Below, one piece after another: positions 1 through 9,146 of a stretch of DNA of 59,677 nt. The translations under genes and the position numbers were made by a program. How positions within the stretch are numbered: position 1 is the first letter of the stretch; every line of letters starts with the position of its first letter. The notes under the pieces were generated by a model. That model was given only the letters and a program-made list of their open reading frames with translations, did not search any database and was not told where the DNA came from. This DNA comes from Deinococcus radiotolerans. GTDB lineage: Bacteria; Deinococcota; Deinococci; Deinococcales; Deinococcaceae. The stretch covers positions 1 to 59,677 of the forward strand of contig NZ_BMPE01000017.1 of assembly GCF_014647435.1 (NCBI RefSeq). Reading direction: 5' to 3'.

Positions 1-303
1 CAGTGTGCTCGTCCCTCTCTTCGAAAGGGTCAGATTCTGGAAGTCATCTCTGGAGCACTACCCCTGAAGCACTGCGCGCAGTGCCGGGGCTACATCTGTT
101 TCCACGTTCAATGGCATCAGACATCTATCCCACGGCCGGCCCAGAAGAGCGTCAAGTCGAGTAAGAGGACGGGAAAAGCGGTGATGCAGCGTCATGCCAG
201 CTTGCTGCCCGGTCTCCCCTTTTCACCTTCCCGATTCATCTGCCTCTCTCTACTGGGGACCATTGCCAGTAGGTCAGCGAATACCGTGTCAGGTCACAAG
301 TGA
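1..303 (+). CDS. 3' end of an unidentified protein (partial, enters from left edge)
   Basis: Frame 1 is open from the first base to a TGA at 301-303, giving 100 residues with no start of their own. The peptide has a CAQC motif (CxxC) at residues 25-28 and Cys33, which could be half of a zinc site, followed by a basic tail rich in Lys and Arg. The first 22 residues are repeated at the other end of the window on the opposite strand. I do not recognise the family. It may be the tail of a repeated mobile-element or regulatory gene, or a chance open frame. Confidence 0.35.
   Translation, partial: QCARPSLRKGQILEVISGALPLKHCAQCRGYICFHVQWHQTSIPRPAQKSVKSSKRTGKAVMQRHASLLPGLPFSPSRFICLSLLGTIASRSANTVSGHK
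2..65 (+). repeat. Left copy of 64-bp terminal inverted repeat
   Basis: These 64 bases match, without a mismatch, the reverse complement of the last 64 bases of the window (59614-59677). Identity stops at position 66 on this side. The repeat lies inside an open frame at both ends, so both ends encode the same peptide beginning CARPSLRKGQ. I infer inverted copies of a repeated gene at the two ends, or true termini of a linear element; the sequence alone does not decide. Confidence 0.95.
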
Positions 304-330
304 TTCAGTTACCTCACTCGCTCTGATGTG

Positions 331-366
331 ATGATTTTTTAAGAATTTAAAAGAATTAAAAAATAT
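331..366. other. AT-rich tract beside the iterons, candidate unwinding element
   Basis: This stretch (tttttt-aagaatttaaaag-aattaaaaa) is almost pure A/T in a replicon that is otherwise strongly GC-rich. It sits about 60 bp before the first iteron. Origins with iterons usually have such a tract where the duplex opens. No DnaA box is obvious. The role is inferred from position and composition only. Confidence 0.5.
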
Positions 367-427
367 GATTGATCATCATCAAGCGGCCAACATGGTCACG
401 TCCCAGACGCGTTTTTTTGGGTTCATC

Positions 428-777
428 CCTCAGAAACTACGGGTATTCCACCCCGCTTTCCCTCAGAAACTACGGGTATTCCACCCCGCTTTCCCTCAGA
501 AACTACGGGAGAGGAGCATGCCTTACCCCTCGGAAACTACGGGTATTCCGCCCCGCTTTCCCTCAGAAACTACGGGCGTGTCTAGGTGTCCATTCTCCCC
601 TTGTACCTCAGAAACTACGGGAAGGAAAAGCCCAAAGCGATTCTCTTCCCTCAGAAACTACGGGATGGGCGATTGGGGCATCGAAATGGCGTTTCAGACG
701 CCATAAAACGTCTGATCCCCTCAGAAACTACGGGAAAGTCAGCAGGAGCGTCAGGGCATCCCCTCAGAAACTACGGG
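428..777 (+). repeat. Iteron array, probable replication origin (nine 16-bp repeats)
   Basis: Nine copies of CCTCAGAAACTACGGG start at 428, 461, 494, 528, 561, 606, 649, 719 and 762, all in the same direction. The copy at 528 has one change (CCTCGG). The first five are spaced 33-34 bp, about three helical turns, and most later ones 43-45 bp, about four turns; one gap is 70 bp. The first, second and fourth to fifth repeats also share flanking sequence (attcc-ccccgctttc). The array lies just downstream of rep. Iterons bound by the plasmid's initiator define such origins in many plasmids; the assignment here is by arrangement. An AT-rich stretch at 331-365 next to the array could be the unwinding region. 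Confidence 0.88.
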
Positions 778-825
778 AAGGAGCGCGGCATCTGTGTACC
801 CCCTACTCACCCTCATCCGATCGCC

Positions 826-2256
826 TCACTGTGGCGCGATCAACAATCGAAGGTCAGCAATTGCGTCCTCGATCGCCAGTCCACCAGCGTGCAAACGCCG
901 CGTCATCTCCCGAACTACTTGGCGCCCATCCACGCGGCCATCCCGGAGTGCCGCCTCCAGCAGACCGCGCTCGTGCGGACTGAGGCGCTTCATGACGCCC
1001 AGTACTGACAACTGCCGGTAGACCCACTCGTACAGCTCCGGGCCGGTCAGACCCTCCACGTGCGCCTGAACCTGGGCTTCAAAGACTTCGATGTCTTCTT
1101 CAACTTTGCCGTGCCGTTTGCCCGGATGACCTACGTCCCCCTTGGACACTGGTGCGGACGGCTTCGAGGTGGATGAAGTATAACCAGGCAGATTCGCGAA
1201 ATCCTCGGGACGCTGCACCATCGAGACGAGCAGACCACCGCGGTTGTGAATCGGCCGCTGCGTGGTCATCACGTAATGATCAAATCGCCGTGCCGCCTCC
1301 TCAATCCGGTCCGGGAAGACCAGCGTCAGTCGCACGGCCACGCCCTGCTTCACGCCACGGTCCACCAGCAACTGCACCAACGCCGGGTGTTCAGATTCAG
1401 GAGGCGGACCGAACACATACCGGATTAGCTTGTCCTTGCCCCTGCCGGTGATTTCCACCTGCCGCACGTAATTGTTCGCCAGCAATTCCTCATGGGCGGG
1501 ACGAAGGGTCCGTTCAACGTTGTCCGGCCGGTCGCTGACGATGCCCAGTCGGCTGGCCCAGCCCATCAGTGGAAACTGCAACTCCTTCACGAGACCGTTA
1601 GGTGCCGCGTCATCAAATTGCAGGGTATCCAGCTGCCGGTAGACTGCACGGACCAGTGGCTGGCTGAGGGTACGGTAGAACTTCAGGTCTAGGGGTTTGA
1701 TGTAGCCCGACCGCAGGCTGTCCATGATGGGCGGCGCGAGCTGCACCGTGATCACACTGGTGTCCCGGATGCCCGCAGTGGACCGGTGGTAGGCCAGGTA
1801 ACTCACCTGCGCGAACGACTGTGTGGTCCACCGCTGCGTTCCCTGCGCGTACCACCCTTCATCAATGGTGTACTGCGCCTTGTTGAGCCGCACTAAGCTC
1901 TCCTCCAGGGAACGGTAGTACTGCGCCGTGTCGGGAAAGCCAGCCGCTTTCAGAAGGCCGTAAGCCGACAGGGTAAACGGCCCGTCGGGGAGCCCTGCCT
2001 CAAAGCACAGGTTCAGCAGTCCCACCATAAAGTCGTTATCGAGTCCGTGTGGAACTACCTGCTGATCAATCGTCGAGCACGTAATGATGACGGGTCGGCC
2101 GTCCGGAGTCACGATGTTCTTCTGCCAAGTGCGCAGGCTTGCCGGTACAGTTTTCTGCCCACTGATCAGTGACAGCCGCCCGAGGTTTAACTCGTCGTAC
2201 CCGCTGCCGTTGTCGATCATCACAGGCTCGCGGCTGACCTTCTTGCGGGGGGGCAT
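826..2256 (-). CDS. Plasmid replication initiator protein (RPA family)
   Basis: Initiator of plasmid replication, expected to bind the nearby iterons and recruit host replication proteins. The protein has about 476 residues from the chosen ATG, beginning MPPRKKVSRE; an in-frame start 48 nt upstream adds an arginine-rich extension that looks untranslated. The central part (around residues 130-300), including a TQSFAQVSYLAYHRS stretch and a LKFYRTLSQPLVRAVYRQLD segment, resembles the replication initiator protein A family of Deinococcus plasmids. The C-terminal 150 residues are charged. The gene reads toward the iterons. A degenerate iteron (2259-2273) covers the leader just before the start codon, which suggests self-repression. 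Family recognised by eye, not by search. Confidence 0.85.
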   Translation of the reverse strand: MPPRKKVSREPVMIDNGSGYDELNLGRLSLISGQKTVPASLRTWQKNIVTPDGRPVIITCSTIDQQVVPHGLDNDFMVGLLNLCFEAGLPDGPFTLSAYGLLKAAGFPDTAQYYRSLEESLVRLNKAQYTIDEGWYAQGTQRWTTQSFAQVSYLAYHRSTAGIRDTSVITVQLAPPIMDSLRSGYIKPLDLKFYRTLSQPLVRAVYRQLDTLQFDDAAPNGLVKELQFPLMGWASRLGIVSDRPDNVERTLRPAHEELLANNYVRQVEITGRGKDKLIRYVFGPPPESEHPALVQLLVDRGVKQGVAVRLTLVFPDRIEEAARRFDHYVMTTQRPIHNRGGLLVSMVQRPEDFANLPGYTSSTSKPSAPVSKGDVGHPGKRHGKVEEDIEVFEAQVQAHVEGLTGPELYEWVYRQLSVLGVMKRLSPHERGLLEAALRDGRVDGRQVVREMTRRLHAGGLAIEDAIADLRLLIAPQ

Positions 2257-2258
2257 GA

Positions 2259-2273
2259 CCCTGATTCTACGGG
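2259..2273 (+). promoter_or_regulatory. Degenerate iteron over the rep translation start
   Basis: CCCTGATTCTACGGG shares the 3' half CTACGGG and the opening CCT with the iteron, and ends three bases from the rep start codon. Initiators often repress themselves through such half-matching sites. This is an inference from similarity and position; the middle of the site does not match. Confidence 0.35.
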
Positions 2274-3060
2274 ACGGTCGAGCTGCGCACAGCGTCCGCG
2301 ACACGGCTCAGTGTGTTTGTAGGAGCCCAGCCCGAATGCGGCTTCGCTGAGAGCTGAAATGGAAATCCAGTTCGTTCGCGCAGCCTGTCCAGGGAAGCAA
2401 CGGATGATGCTCTCGTCGTCGATTACCACAAGTATGTTCAAGCAGCGTATGGGTGCGCGAGCCTGACCTTTCAGTTAAGCCAAGCAGGGGCTGGATGTGT
2501 CCCCCCACGTCGGCTATACATTGAAATTGCCAAGTCCGGCACACCTCAGAGCAGTCTGAAGCGGTTTGCTCCATCTTAACCGCCATGACCCATGACCCCA
2601 TCGCGCAGCGTCTAAACGACGTCTCCAAGAAGGCTAGAGCAGACGTTTCACCTCTCTCATGAGAGCGGGCCAGGGCGCTTCCTACGCTGAACTCAGGGGC
2701 CGGGTAAACGTTTCCGTCCCTCTTAAATGACACCGAACGCGCGTATTGACTGGAGTCAATCATTCCTGCCCAGAGATCAACCCCAGTAAGACAGAAGAGT
2801 ACCTCGGTGCAAAACGCACTTGGATACGGCGATCTGAGTGGACGAAGACAACCTCGGGGGCTCGCTGGCTTGGGATTGGTCAAACTGCTCTATGCCTCAA
2901 GTGATGTCCTGACGCGGGGCAGCCATGAACTGCGCACTGGCTGTGGGACCCAGATTCAAGTCGAACTTTTTGGGTCGTCCAGCCTCTATGGCGGATGCTT
3001 GTTGCCCGGCGTATGCAGGTAAAACGTGGGTCGGTTCTCCGACCACTGCCATGGGCTGAA
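2274..3060. other. Gene-poor region upstream of rep
   Basis: Frames are open on the minus strand here (for example over 2308-2883), but their residue composition is not protein-like and no start has a convincing ribosome site. A 51-codon minus-strand frame beginning at 3052 and ending at 2897 lies immediately downstream of the palindrome at 3061. It could be a remnant of a gene once driven from that module. I see no recognisable gene. Confidence 0.4.
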
Positions 3061-3208
3061 TGTTATTTGATGAAATAACCATAGGATCTGGAGCGATAGA
3101 GATAAGCCTTGAGCTTGTGAGTCGAAGGCCCAATCGGCTGCTGATGTCGTGACAGGCACCCTGCCAATCATTCAGTATTCCCAGCCATAACCCCTCAGAA
3201 ACTACGGG
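3061..3208 (-). promoter_or_regulatory. Palindrome-plus-iteron module, copy 1
   Basis: A palindrome with arms GTTATTT and AAATAAC around a 4-base centre occupies 3062-3079. A lone exact iteron CCTCAGAAACTACGGG lies at 3193-3208, 113 bp away. The same palindrome and an iteron at nearly the same distance occur upstream of parA (10829-10985). Both copies also share ATCGCTC (minus-strand reading) about 10 bp before the palindrome. The palindrome is a candidate ParB binding site or an operator; no gene immediately downstream is clearly intact. Confidence 0.6.
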
Positions 3209-3468
3209 TACGTGTCCGGTCAAATAGCTCATCCAGGGAGTCGATGGTTGTACACGCATACTCTCTGGTAGATAGCGTTAGACCCCTTGCCCGGCTTGCT
3301 TTGACCCCCGCTTTGTGACACCCGAACTGCCAGTTCAACCTCAGCTAAGTCGGAAAACAATCGCGCGCGGCACAAGATTGTCGGTCGAGAGATTCAGAAA
3401 CCGATATTAACCATGGTGATGCCAAGGCGTAATGCAGTAGTCCAGTCGAGGAGTTTGCATGGTCGGCA

Positions 3469-3756
3469 TTATCCTCTGAAATTGAGCGGGGCACACTCAT
3501 ACGGCTGCTTCGGCCCGTCTGAGGGCTTATCTCGAGGATTGCGCTGAGCCGTGGTAACGATCTGAACGTACTCGACGGCCCGGCGAGCATGAATGATTCG
3601 GACGCTGAGGACGCAGTGCCACAGCCGGCCAGTTGAGACCAGCGCCAGCCTGTCGTCTTCCGTCTTGAGGCAGACGAACCAGAAAATGGCCGACTCATCA
3701 TTACGGTGCGGTCGAAGCTGACCTTCAGTCAAAAGCTCGTCATCATCCGTGGCCAT
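3469..3756 (-). CDS. Small hypothetical protein
   Basis: A 95-residue frame starting MATDDDELLTEG with a mixed, protein-like composition (an FWFVCLKTEDDRLALVSTG segment and several VxxVxI stretches). No family is recognised. The upstream sequence has only a weak ribosome site (GGAT). It stands alone in a gene-poor region of lower GC than the core genes. It could be real, a remnant of an older gene, or chance. Confidence 0.35.
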   Translation of the reverse strand: MATDDDELLTEGQLRPHRNDESAIFWFVCLKTEDDRLALVSTGRLWHCVLSVRIIHARRAVEYVQIVTTAQRNPRDKPSDGPKQPYECAPLNFRG

Positions 3757-4290
3757 ACATGATCCAATTGAACGCCGACCCGCTTGAGCGCCTACTCAGG
3801 GCCCCGTCGAGATCCTCAATGGTGCAGATCCTGTGTCAGCAACTGTACGAAAGCAATATATCAATTTTGTCAAGCGGCTGATACGTATATCGCGCTCGTT
3901 GCGCAGGTCCTGAAGAGCAAGGTGGTTGAGCTGACATCGGCGACACGGTCATAGGCTGTAACTGAGGCTGCTCAGGAGGTACTGCTGGCAGGGGGCGTAC
4001 TGGGCTATCGCAGCCCAACAGCCTACCTACATTCAGGTGCCAGAACCGAGCACATGGAACTTGGCCATACTGTCGTACTGCCGCTTAGAGAAACCCGATT
4101 GCACATGCTCCCCGTGCTCGGGTCGGTTCTGGCAGCTCAGCCGGTCAGACGGGACTCAAATCGCCAACGGTCTGCTCCAGCCCACCTTGTGCCCTGACGG
4201 TGATCCGCAAGCAAGGCGAACTCAGCATCAAACTGCCCTCCATACGGAAGTGTCCTGCCAACTGTCCTGGGCCAACCGGACAATAACTGC
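3757..4290. other. Intergenic region
   Basis: No frame in this stretch looks like a gene. It presumably contains the promoter of the secreted protein that begins at 4291, but I could not identify convincing -35 and -10 boxes. Confidence 0.5.
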
Positions 4291-5379
4291 ATGAATCCGC
4301 TTCGTGTTCGGTTTCGCCCACGCACTCTGACTCTCAGTAGCATCCTCATGCTCCTGCCCACTGCGACCGCGCAGTCATCATGGCCGCCCGCCCTTCAGAC
4401 CGGGCAGGTCTGGACGGTGTCGGCCGCCGGTGAAACCTGGACCGCCACGGCCGGCGCAGTGGACGCCGACGGTGACCGTGAACTGCAGGTCAGCACGCCG
4501 CGCGGCGCGTCCAAAGGCTGGTTCATCCTGAACAGCGCCAAGACGGTCCTGTCTCTGCTCACCCTTCAGGGTCCCGACAGCTACTGGGCGTGCCGGCTGG
4601 ACCAGGGGTCCGGCCCTCTCTACAAGGGCAGCCTGTCGTTCTACGCGAAGCGGGACGGCCCGGCTGAGGCGCGCGGCACCTGCACGGCGCAACTGCGGGT
4701 CGCGGGCGTCAACCCGTCGTCCCGGTGGCCGTATCCGCTGGCAGCAGGTCAGGTCTGGAGTGTCCGGACCCCATCGGGTACCGTGACAGCCACCCTCGAG
4801 AACAACGCAGGCAACTGGAGTGGCGTGGTCTCCCGCACGCCTCCGGTAGTGATGGGCGTCACGGCGCAGACCGAGGATCTGAGTTTCATGATCGTGTCGT
4901 CCACGTCTGAGCAGGTCTGCGTAATCGAACAGGGCGGCGCGGGCGGCGCCGTCCTCACGGGCACGGCGTACGACATGAACAGTGAAGTGGCGCTGGGAGG
5001 CTGCAGCGCCACCCTCGGCCCCGCCGCCGCGCTGGCGGGCGTGCGGGCCGCCGTTCGTCCGGTCTGGCCGGTGGCGCCGCAGACGGGTGACCAGTGGACA
5101 ATCACGACCCCGCACGGCACCTGGACGAGCACCGTCAGGCCCTCGGAGGGCATCTGGATGGGCCGCGCGGCTGGGCCGGCCGCTGGCGACGTGGGCATCC
5201 AGATCGGGAAGACGACCGTGGTGGCCGGCGTCTTCGCGGATGACGGCCGGGTGTTCGCCTGCCGGGTGGATCAGCTGGGGATCGGACCGGCCAGCTTCAC
5301 TGGCACCGCCCTGTACAGCCCCAACGGCACGGCGACGCCGACCGAGGCCGGGACGTGCACCATCACCCAGCACCGCTGA
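4291..5379 (+). CDS. Secreted protein with three tandem repeats
   Basis: A 362-residue exported protein of unknown function. Residues 1-28 form a signal peptide (Arg-rich start, hydrophobic SSILMLLP core, cleavage after TATAQ). The rest is three repeats of about 100-115 residues, at 31-134, 146-243 and 259-361. Each opens with a WPxxxxxGQVWTV-like motif and ends with two cysteines 28-32 residues apart (Cys101/131, 210/238, 324/356), which probably form one disulphide per repeat. Each repeat also holds a CR/V-x-D/EQ-x-G motif. I do not know the family. The gene converges on the large regulator that follows, and their 3' ends overlap by 17 bp. Glycine and threonine richness suggests a beta-rich extracellular fold. 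Confidence 0.75.
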   Translation: MNPLRVRFRPRTLTLSSILMLLPTATAQSSWPPALQTGQVWTVSAAGETWTATAGAVDADGDRELQVSTPRGASKGWFILNSAKTVLSLLTLQGPDSYWACRLDQGSGPLYKGSLSFYAKRDGPAEARGTCTAQLRVAGVNPSSRWPYPLAAGQVWSVRTPSGTVTATLENNAGNWSGVVSRTPPVVMGVTAQTEDLSFMIVSSTSEQVCVIEQGGAGGAVLTGTAYDMNSEVALGGCSATLGPAAALAGVRAAVRPVWPVAPQTGDQWTITTPHGTWTSTVRPSEGIWMGRAAGPAAGDVGIQIGKTTVVAGVFADDGRVFACRVDQLGIGPASFTGTALYSPNGTATPTEAGTCTITQHR

Positions 5380-8300
5380 GGCCCGGGCACAGCGGGAGAC
5401 TGGTGAGCGGGTCCGGCTCGCCAGCCTCCCGCTGTGCCCGGCGCAGTTCGGCTGGGACCTCACCGACCGCAGCCAGGAAGGCCTGCCGGGCGCGGGTGAG
5501 GCAGCGGACATGCTCACGCAGGTCACCACACGTGCGGTACACCTGCAACAAGGCCACAGTGGCCTCCAGGTCCAGTGGGTCCTGTGCCACGCACCGGGCC
5601 AGGTGAGGGGCGGCGGCCGGTGCGTCCGTCAGCGCGAGGGTCAGGGCGGCGTCCCGCCACTGCACGTTCAGCGCGTCTCGCAGGGCCGCCGCGGCGTCCA
5701 GGTCCACGTCCGCCAGGAAGGGCGCGGTGACCTGCTGCGCGGCCTCGCAGTACCGACCGGCGTGCAGGGCGGCCAGGAAGTCGTCCACGTCCGCGTGCAC
5801 CGCCTGAAGGCCGTAGCGGCCCTGCGGGTCCCGTGTGATGAGCGCGGCGCCCTGCAGGGTGTCGCGCAGGCGCGTCAGGGTCTTCTGGAAGTTGTACTCC
5901 GCGCTGCGTTGGTCGGCGTCCGGCCAGAGGGCCAGCATCAATGCGTCCCGGCTCAGCGTCCCGCTGCCTTCACCGTAGTGTGCGCAGACCAGATGCGCGA
6001 GCAGTTCCTTCACCTTCCGCGCTTTCCACGGCCGGACACTGCCGGCCTGCTCCAGGTGCAGCGGACCGAACAGTCTCAGCCGGGCCGCCGGTGGGGGCGC
6101 GTCGGGTACCGCGCTGAGTGCCGCCGTCTCCGCCGGGAAGAGGGTGCGCACGAACTGCAGGTGGCCGCGTCCGTCCGTTGCCAGCAGTGACCTCTGCCCG
6201 TCGGCCCACACCCTCTGCGCGCTGTCCCGCCCGGCGCGGCGCTGCAGCACCGCGTCCGTCAGCTGAAGTTCCGCCTGCACGCTGATCAGGTGCCCCGCCG
6301 CCGCGAGCGTGCGCGCGTCGTCGAGCGCGCGCTCCGCGGCCCCCTCATCACCGGTCATCAGGTACGCCTGCGCCCGCACCAGCGCGGAGCGGGCGCAGGT
6401 CCCCGCGCCGTCCTCGGGGCGCGTCCGTTCAGTTTCCCGCAGCGCGGCGTCTGGTTCGCCCAGCAGCAGGTGGACCCTGGCCCGTGAGCTGGGATGCTCG
6501 CAGTAATAGTCGTGATCGGTTTCCCCCAGCATCTGGCGGGCTTCGTCGAGTCGCCCTTGAAAGGCGAGCGCTTCGGCGAAATCAGTGGCGTTGGCACTGC
6601 CGACACTCGGCCAGAGTTCCGCAGAACGCTGCATCAGCGTCAGGGCCTGCGCGGGGTCACCGCGCCACAGGCGGCAGATGCCGACGTTCCACATCAGGGC
6701 GCCGTGCACGCGGGCGTTGCCGCTCTGCTCCGCGCGGCGCAGCTGCGTCCAACTGCTGGCTTCCGCTTCCGGGTACTCGCCGCGCATCAGGTGGATGTAC
6801 GCGAGGTTGCCTTCCACCAGCATCAGCCGTGACGTCATGGCGTGACGCACCACGAGTTCGCGCGCGGCTGTCAGGTGCGCGGCCGCCTCGTCCCACAGAG
6901 CGAAGTGAATGGCGCTACCGCCCGCACTGTTCAGGGCCCAGAATCCCTGCTCCGCGTCCCGTGGGTCCAGACTCTCGAACAGCTGCCCCGCCTGCCCCAC
7001 GTGGACCGCCTCGCGGGCCAGCCGGAGCGTGCCGGCGTAATCGCCCCGCCGGTGACGCGCGAGGGCCGTCAACTCCAGCAGCAGCATGTGCCGCCCCACG
7101 CGGCCCTCGCCGAGGCTGGCGAGAGCCTGCGTCAGGCCGCGTTCGGCCTCGTCCAACTGCCCGTCGTGAATCATCGCGCGGAACAGCACGTCCTCCAGCA
7201 GTTCTTCCTCCAGCGTGGCGGGTGGCACGCGCGTGAGGGCGTCACGGGCGAACGCCTGCGCCGCCGCGAGCTGGCCCAACTCCATCAGGGCCTGCGCCCG
7301 CGCGGCGTACAGCCGCGGCGTCCACGCCGCCGGCGCAAGCGTGTCCGTGAGGTCCAGCACCTCCTGCAGGGCACCGCTGAACGAGAGGGCGCGAATCAGG
7401 GCGGCCGTGACGTCCGGATCGCCGGGTTCCGCAGCCAGCAGCGCGCGCGCTTCCTGAATCACGTCGCTGTGCGCGCCCCGGGCGGCCGCCGCGTGCACCG
7501 CCTGCCGCGTGAGCTGCGCGGCGTCCGGCGTCTCGGCCCGCCGGGCGTGCCGGGCGCGCGCCACGGCCTCCAGGTGCGCCAGGCCAGCGGCGCGGCGGTG
7601 CAACTCGGTGACCTCCGGCCAGGGCAGGTCCGCCTGCATGAGCGGCCCATACAGCGGGTGCCCCCAGGTGTACGTAGGGGCGCCGCCCCCCGGTGCCAGG
7701 CGGACGAAGTCCCGGTGTTGGAGCCACGCGGCCGCGGCGTGGAACACCTCGGCGTTCACCTGCGCCACCGCCTGCCACGTTCGTTCATCGGCCGTGTCCA
7801 GCACCGCCAGGGCCGCCAGGAGGCGCCCCGGTCCGGACGCCGCCGGCACGCTCTGCAATCGACTCAGGATGGCGGCGGTCAGGGCCGTGGGCACCGCGCC
7901 CTCAGGCGGCGGAGTGAACTTCCAGCCGGACGCGCCCCGCCGCAGGGCGCCCACATCCCACAGGAGCCGCAGCACCTCAAGGATGGTCAGCGGGTGTCCG
8001 CCGGTGCGGTCCAGGAGCCATGCGGTGAGCGGTTCTGGCACGTGCCCGGCCAGATGCGACTCGGCCAGCGCCTCGATGCCCGCTCGGTCAGTCGGGCAGA
8101 GCACCTCGCGCCGGCACGGCGCGCCCCGGATCATCTGCGAGGTGTGCTCCACGGCGCGCTGCAGGTCCTGAGCGGCAGGGTGTTCCGGCAGCGGCCGGGT
8201 CGTGAGGACCAGCAGTGCGGGGCGCGCGCCGAGCAGCAGGCGCGACCAGAGGGCCTGCACGAACGCCTGCGCCTGCCCGCTGTACCTGTGCACGTCCTCC

Positions 8301-8692
8301 AGCAGCAGAAGCAGCGGCGCGGCGGTGGTGACCGTGTCACTCAGCGCGCGGGCGATCACCACGTCCGGCGCTTCCCGGCTGGGGCGCCCCACCACGTTCG
8401 GCCACGGGTGTTCCGGCAGAAAAGGGCGCCCCGCCGCGATGAGCGCCGCGTCCCGCGATTCCAGCAGCCCCAGCTGCCCCTGAAGCACCTCACGCAGGGG
8501 GTCCGAGCGGACGATCAGGACCGTGCCGGTGTCCACAGCGGCCGCGCGGGCGAGGTCCCGCAGCAGGTGCGATTTCCCCAATCCAGCCGCACCTTCGAGC
8601 AGCACCAACTCCGGGCCACCGCGCCTTGATGCCTGCCACGCCTCACGCAGGCTTTCAGCTGTCTGGGAATGAATGTGCATTCGCCCTCTCAT
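5363..8692 (-). CDS. Large ATPase/TPR/BTAD transcriptional activator (SARP-like)
   Basis: A 1,109-residue regulator. Residues 25-250 form a STAND/AAA-type ATPase with Walker A GAAGLGKS (34-41) and an LLLLEDVH Walker B-like segment. The middle (roughly 370-800) is rich in Ala/Leu helical repeats that look like TPRs. The C-terminal 240 residues contain a winged-helix followed by a BTAD domain (RLRLFGPLHLE onward, with AEYNFQKTLTRLRD). In SARP regulators the winged helix is N-terminal; here it lies at the C-terminus, an order I associate with Deinococcus homologues. A second ATG at 8680 has a closer ribosome site (AGAGGG) and may be the real start. It is probably a signal-responsive activator; its targets are unknown, but the convergent secreted protein is the nearest candidate. 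Confidence 0.8.
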   Translation of the reverse strand: MRGRMHIHSQTAESLREAWQASRRGGPELVLLEGAAGLGKSHLLRDLARAAAVDTGTVLIVRSDPLREVLQGQLGLLESRDAALIAAGRPFLPEHPWPNVVGRPSREAPDVVIARALSDTVTTAAPLLLLLEDVHRYSGQAQAFVQALWSRLLLGARPALLVLTTRPLPEHPAAQDLQRAVEHTSQMIRGAPCRREVLCPTDRAGIEALAESHLAGHVPEPLTAWLLDRTGGHPLTILEVLRLLWDVGALRRGASGWKFTPPPEGAVPTALTAAILSRLQSVPAASGPGRLLAALAVLDTADERTWQAVAQVNAEVFHAAAAWLQHRDFVRLAPGGGAPTYTWGHPLYGPLMQADLPWPEVTELHRRAAGLAHLEAVARARHARRAETPDAAQLTRQAVHAAAARGAHSDVIQEARALLAAEPGDPDVTAALIRALSFSGALQEVLDLTDTLAPAAWTPRLYAARAQALMELGQLAAAQAFARDALTRVPPATLEEELLEDVLFRAMIHDGQLDEAERGLTQALASLGEGRVGRHMLLLELTALARHRRGDYAGTLRLAREAVHVGQAGQLFESLDPRDAEQGFWALNSAGGSAIHFALWDEAAAHLTAARELVVRHAMTSRLMLVEGNLAYIHLMRGEYPEAEASSWTQLRRAEQSGNARVHGALMWNVGICRLWRGDPAQALTLMQRSAELWPSVGSANATDFAEALAFQGRLDEARQMLGETDHDYYCEHPSSRARVHLLLGEPDAALRETERTRPEDGAGTCARSALVRAQAYLMTGDEGAAERALDDARTLAAAGHLISVQAELQLTDAVLQRRAGRDSAQRVWADGQRSLLATDGRGHLQFVRTLFPAETAALSAVPDAPPPAARLRLFGPLHLEQAGSVRPWKARKVKELLAHLVCAHYGEGSGTLSRDALMLALWPDADQRSAEYNFQKTLTRLRDTLQGAALITRDPQGRYGLQAVHADVDDFLAALHAGRYCEAAQQVTAPFLADVDLDAAAALRDALNVQWRDAALTLALTDAPAAAPHLARCVAQDPLDLEATVALLQVYRTCGDLREHVRCLTRARQAFLAAVGEVPAELRRAQREAGEPDPLTSLPLCPGLSGAG
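5383..5441. terminator. Near-perfect 59-nt hairpin between convergent genes
   Basis: Arms of 16 bp (5383-5398 and 5426-5441) match exactly. After one mismatch they continue for 9 more pairs including one G-T pair, leaving a 7-base loop. The hairpin begins just after the stop codon of the secreted protein and lies within the last codons of the convergent regulator gene. No T-run follows on either side, so it may act as a bidirectional transcript-end structure rather than a classical terminator. Confidence 0.65.
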
Positions 8693-9146
8693 GACCGCGG
8701 AGTCTTACTGCGGGCATCCGGTGTGTAGTTACGGCCATGATGCAACTCTCTGTACACATCAGCCTGCCAGGTTGAGTCGGCGCCTTCGTTCGGGGCCCCT
8801 TCAGCCAGCGAGGCGTATGGTCTGAGGTTGGTGCATTGATGACATGGATCAAGAGGGGCGAGGCATCCGGCAGACCGTTGTGCTGAACCGTCCATTCCGC
8901 AAGAGGGGAAGAGCGGCCGTCGCTCAGTAGTGCGACACCAGCCAAACTACCTCCTGCGTCCCCTCCTGGTTCTGGTCGGTCAAGAGCTTCTGCTGAGTGA
9001 GGCGGGTGAGGTACTCCTGCACTCAGACCAGGTAGACGAGTGGTGCCGTTGGCCTGCGCACATGAGGTTGCCCACTCGTGGAATAGGGAAGTGTGAGGTA
9101 ATCCTCCGCATATGGCGGGCTCTTGTGGAATGTGGAGGACTAGGGT
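8693..9146. other. Intergenic region
   Basis: It separates the large regulator from parB. Short open frames exist on both strands but none has a good start or protein-like composition. The promoter of the large regulator should lie at its left side. Confidence 0.5.

Noticed and set aside
365..983. Open frames with repeated PQKLR or SETTG residues
   Set aside because: They are the iterons read as codons; the repeats are at DNA level and no ribosome site is present.
2220..2441. Frame starting MNILVVIDDESI, reminiscent of a response regulator
   Set aside because: Only the first ten residues look like a receiver domain; the rest does not, it overlaps rep, and there is no conserved Asp or Lys.
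2897..3259. 120-codon minus-strand frame upstream of rep
   Set aside because: It reads through the palindrome and iteron, so the part before 3052 is regulatory DNA; only the last 51 codons could be a remnant.
6842..8629. Long plus-strand frames (up to 595 codons) opposite the large regulator
   Set aside because: Arginine/glutamine-rich shadow of the high-GC regulator gene; no ribosome site and no domain.
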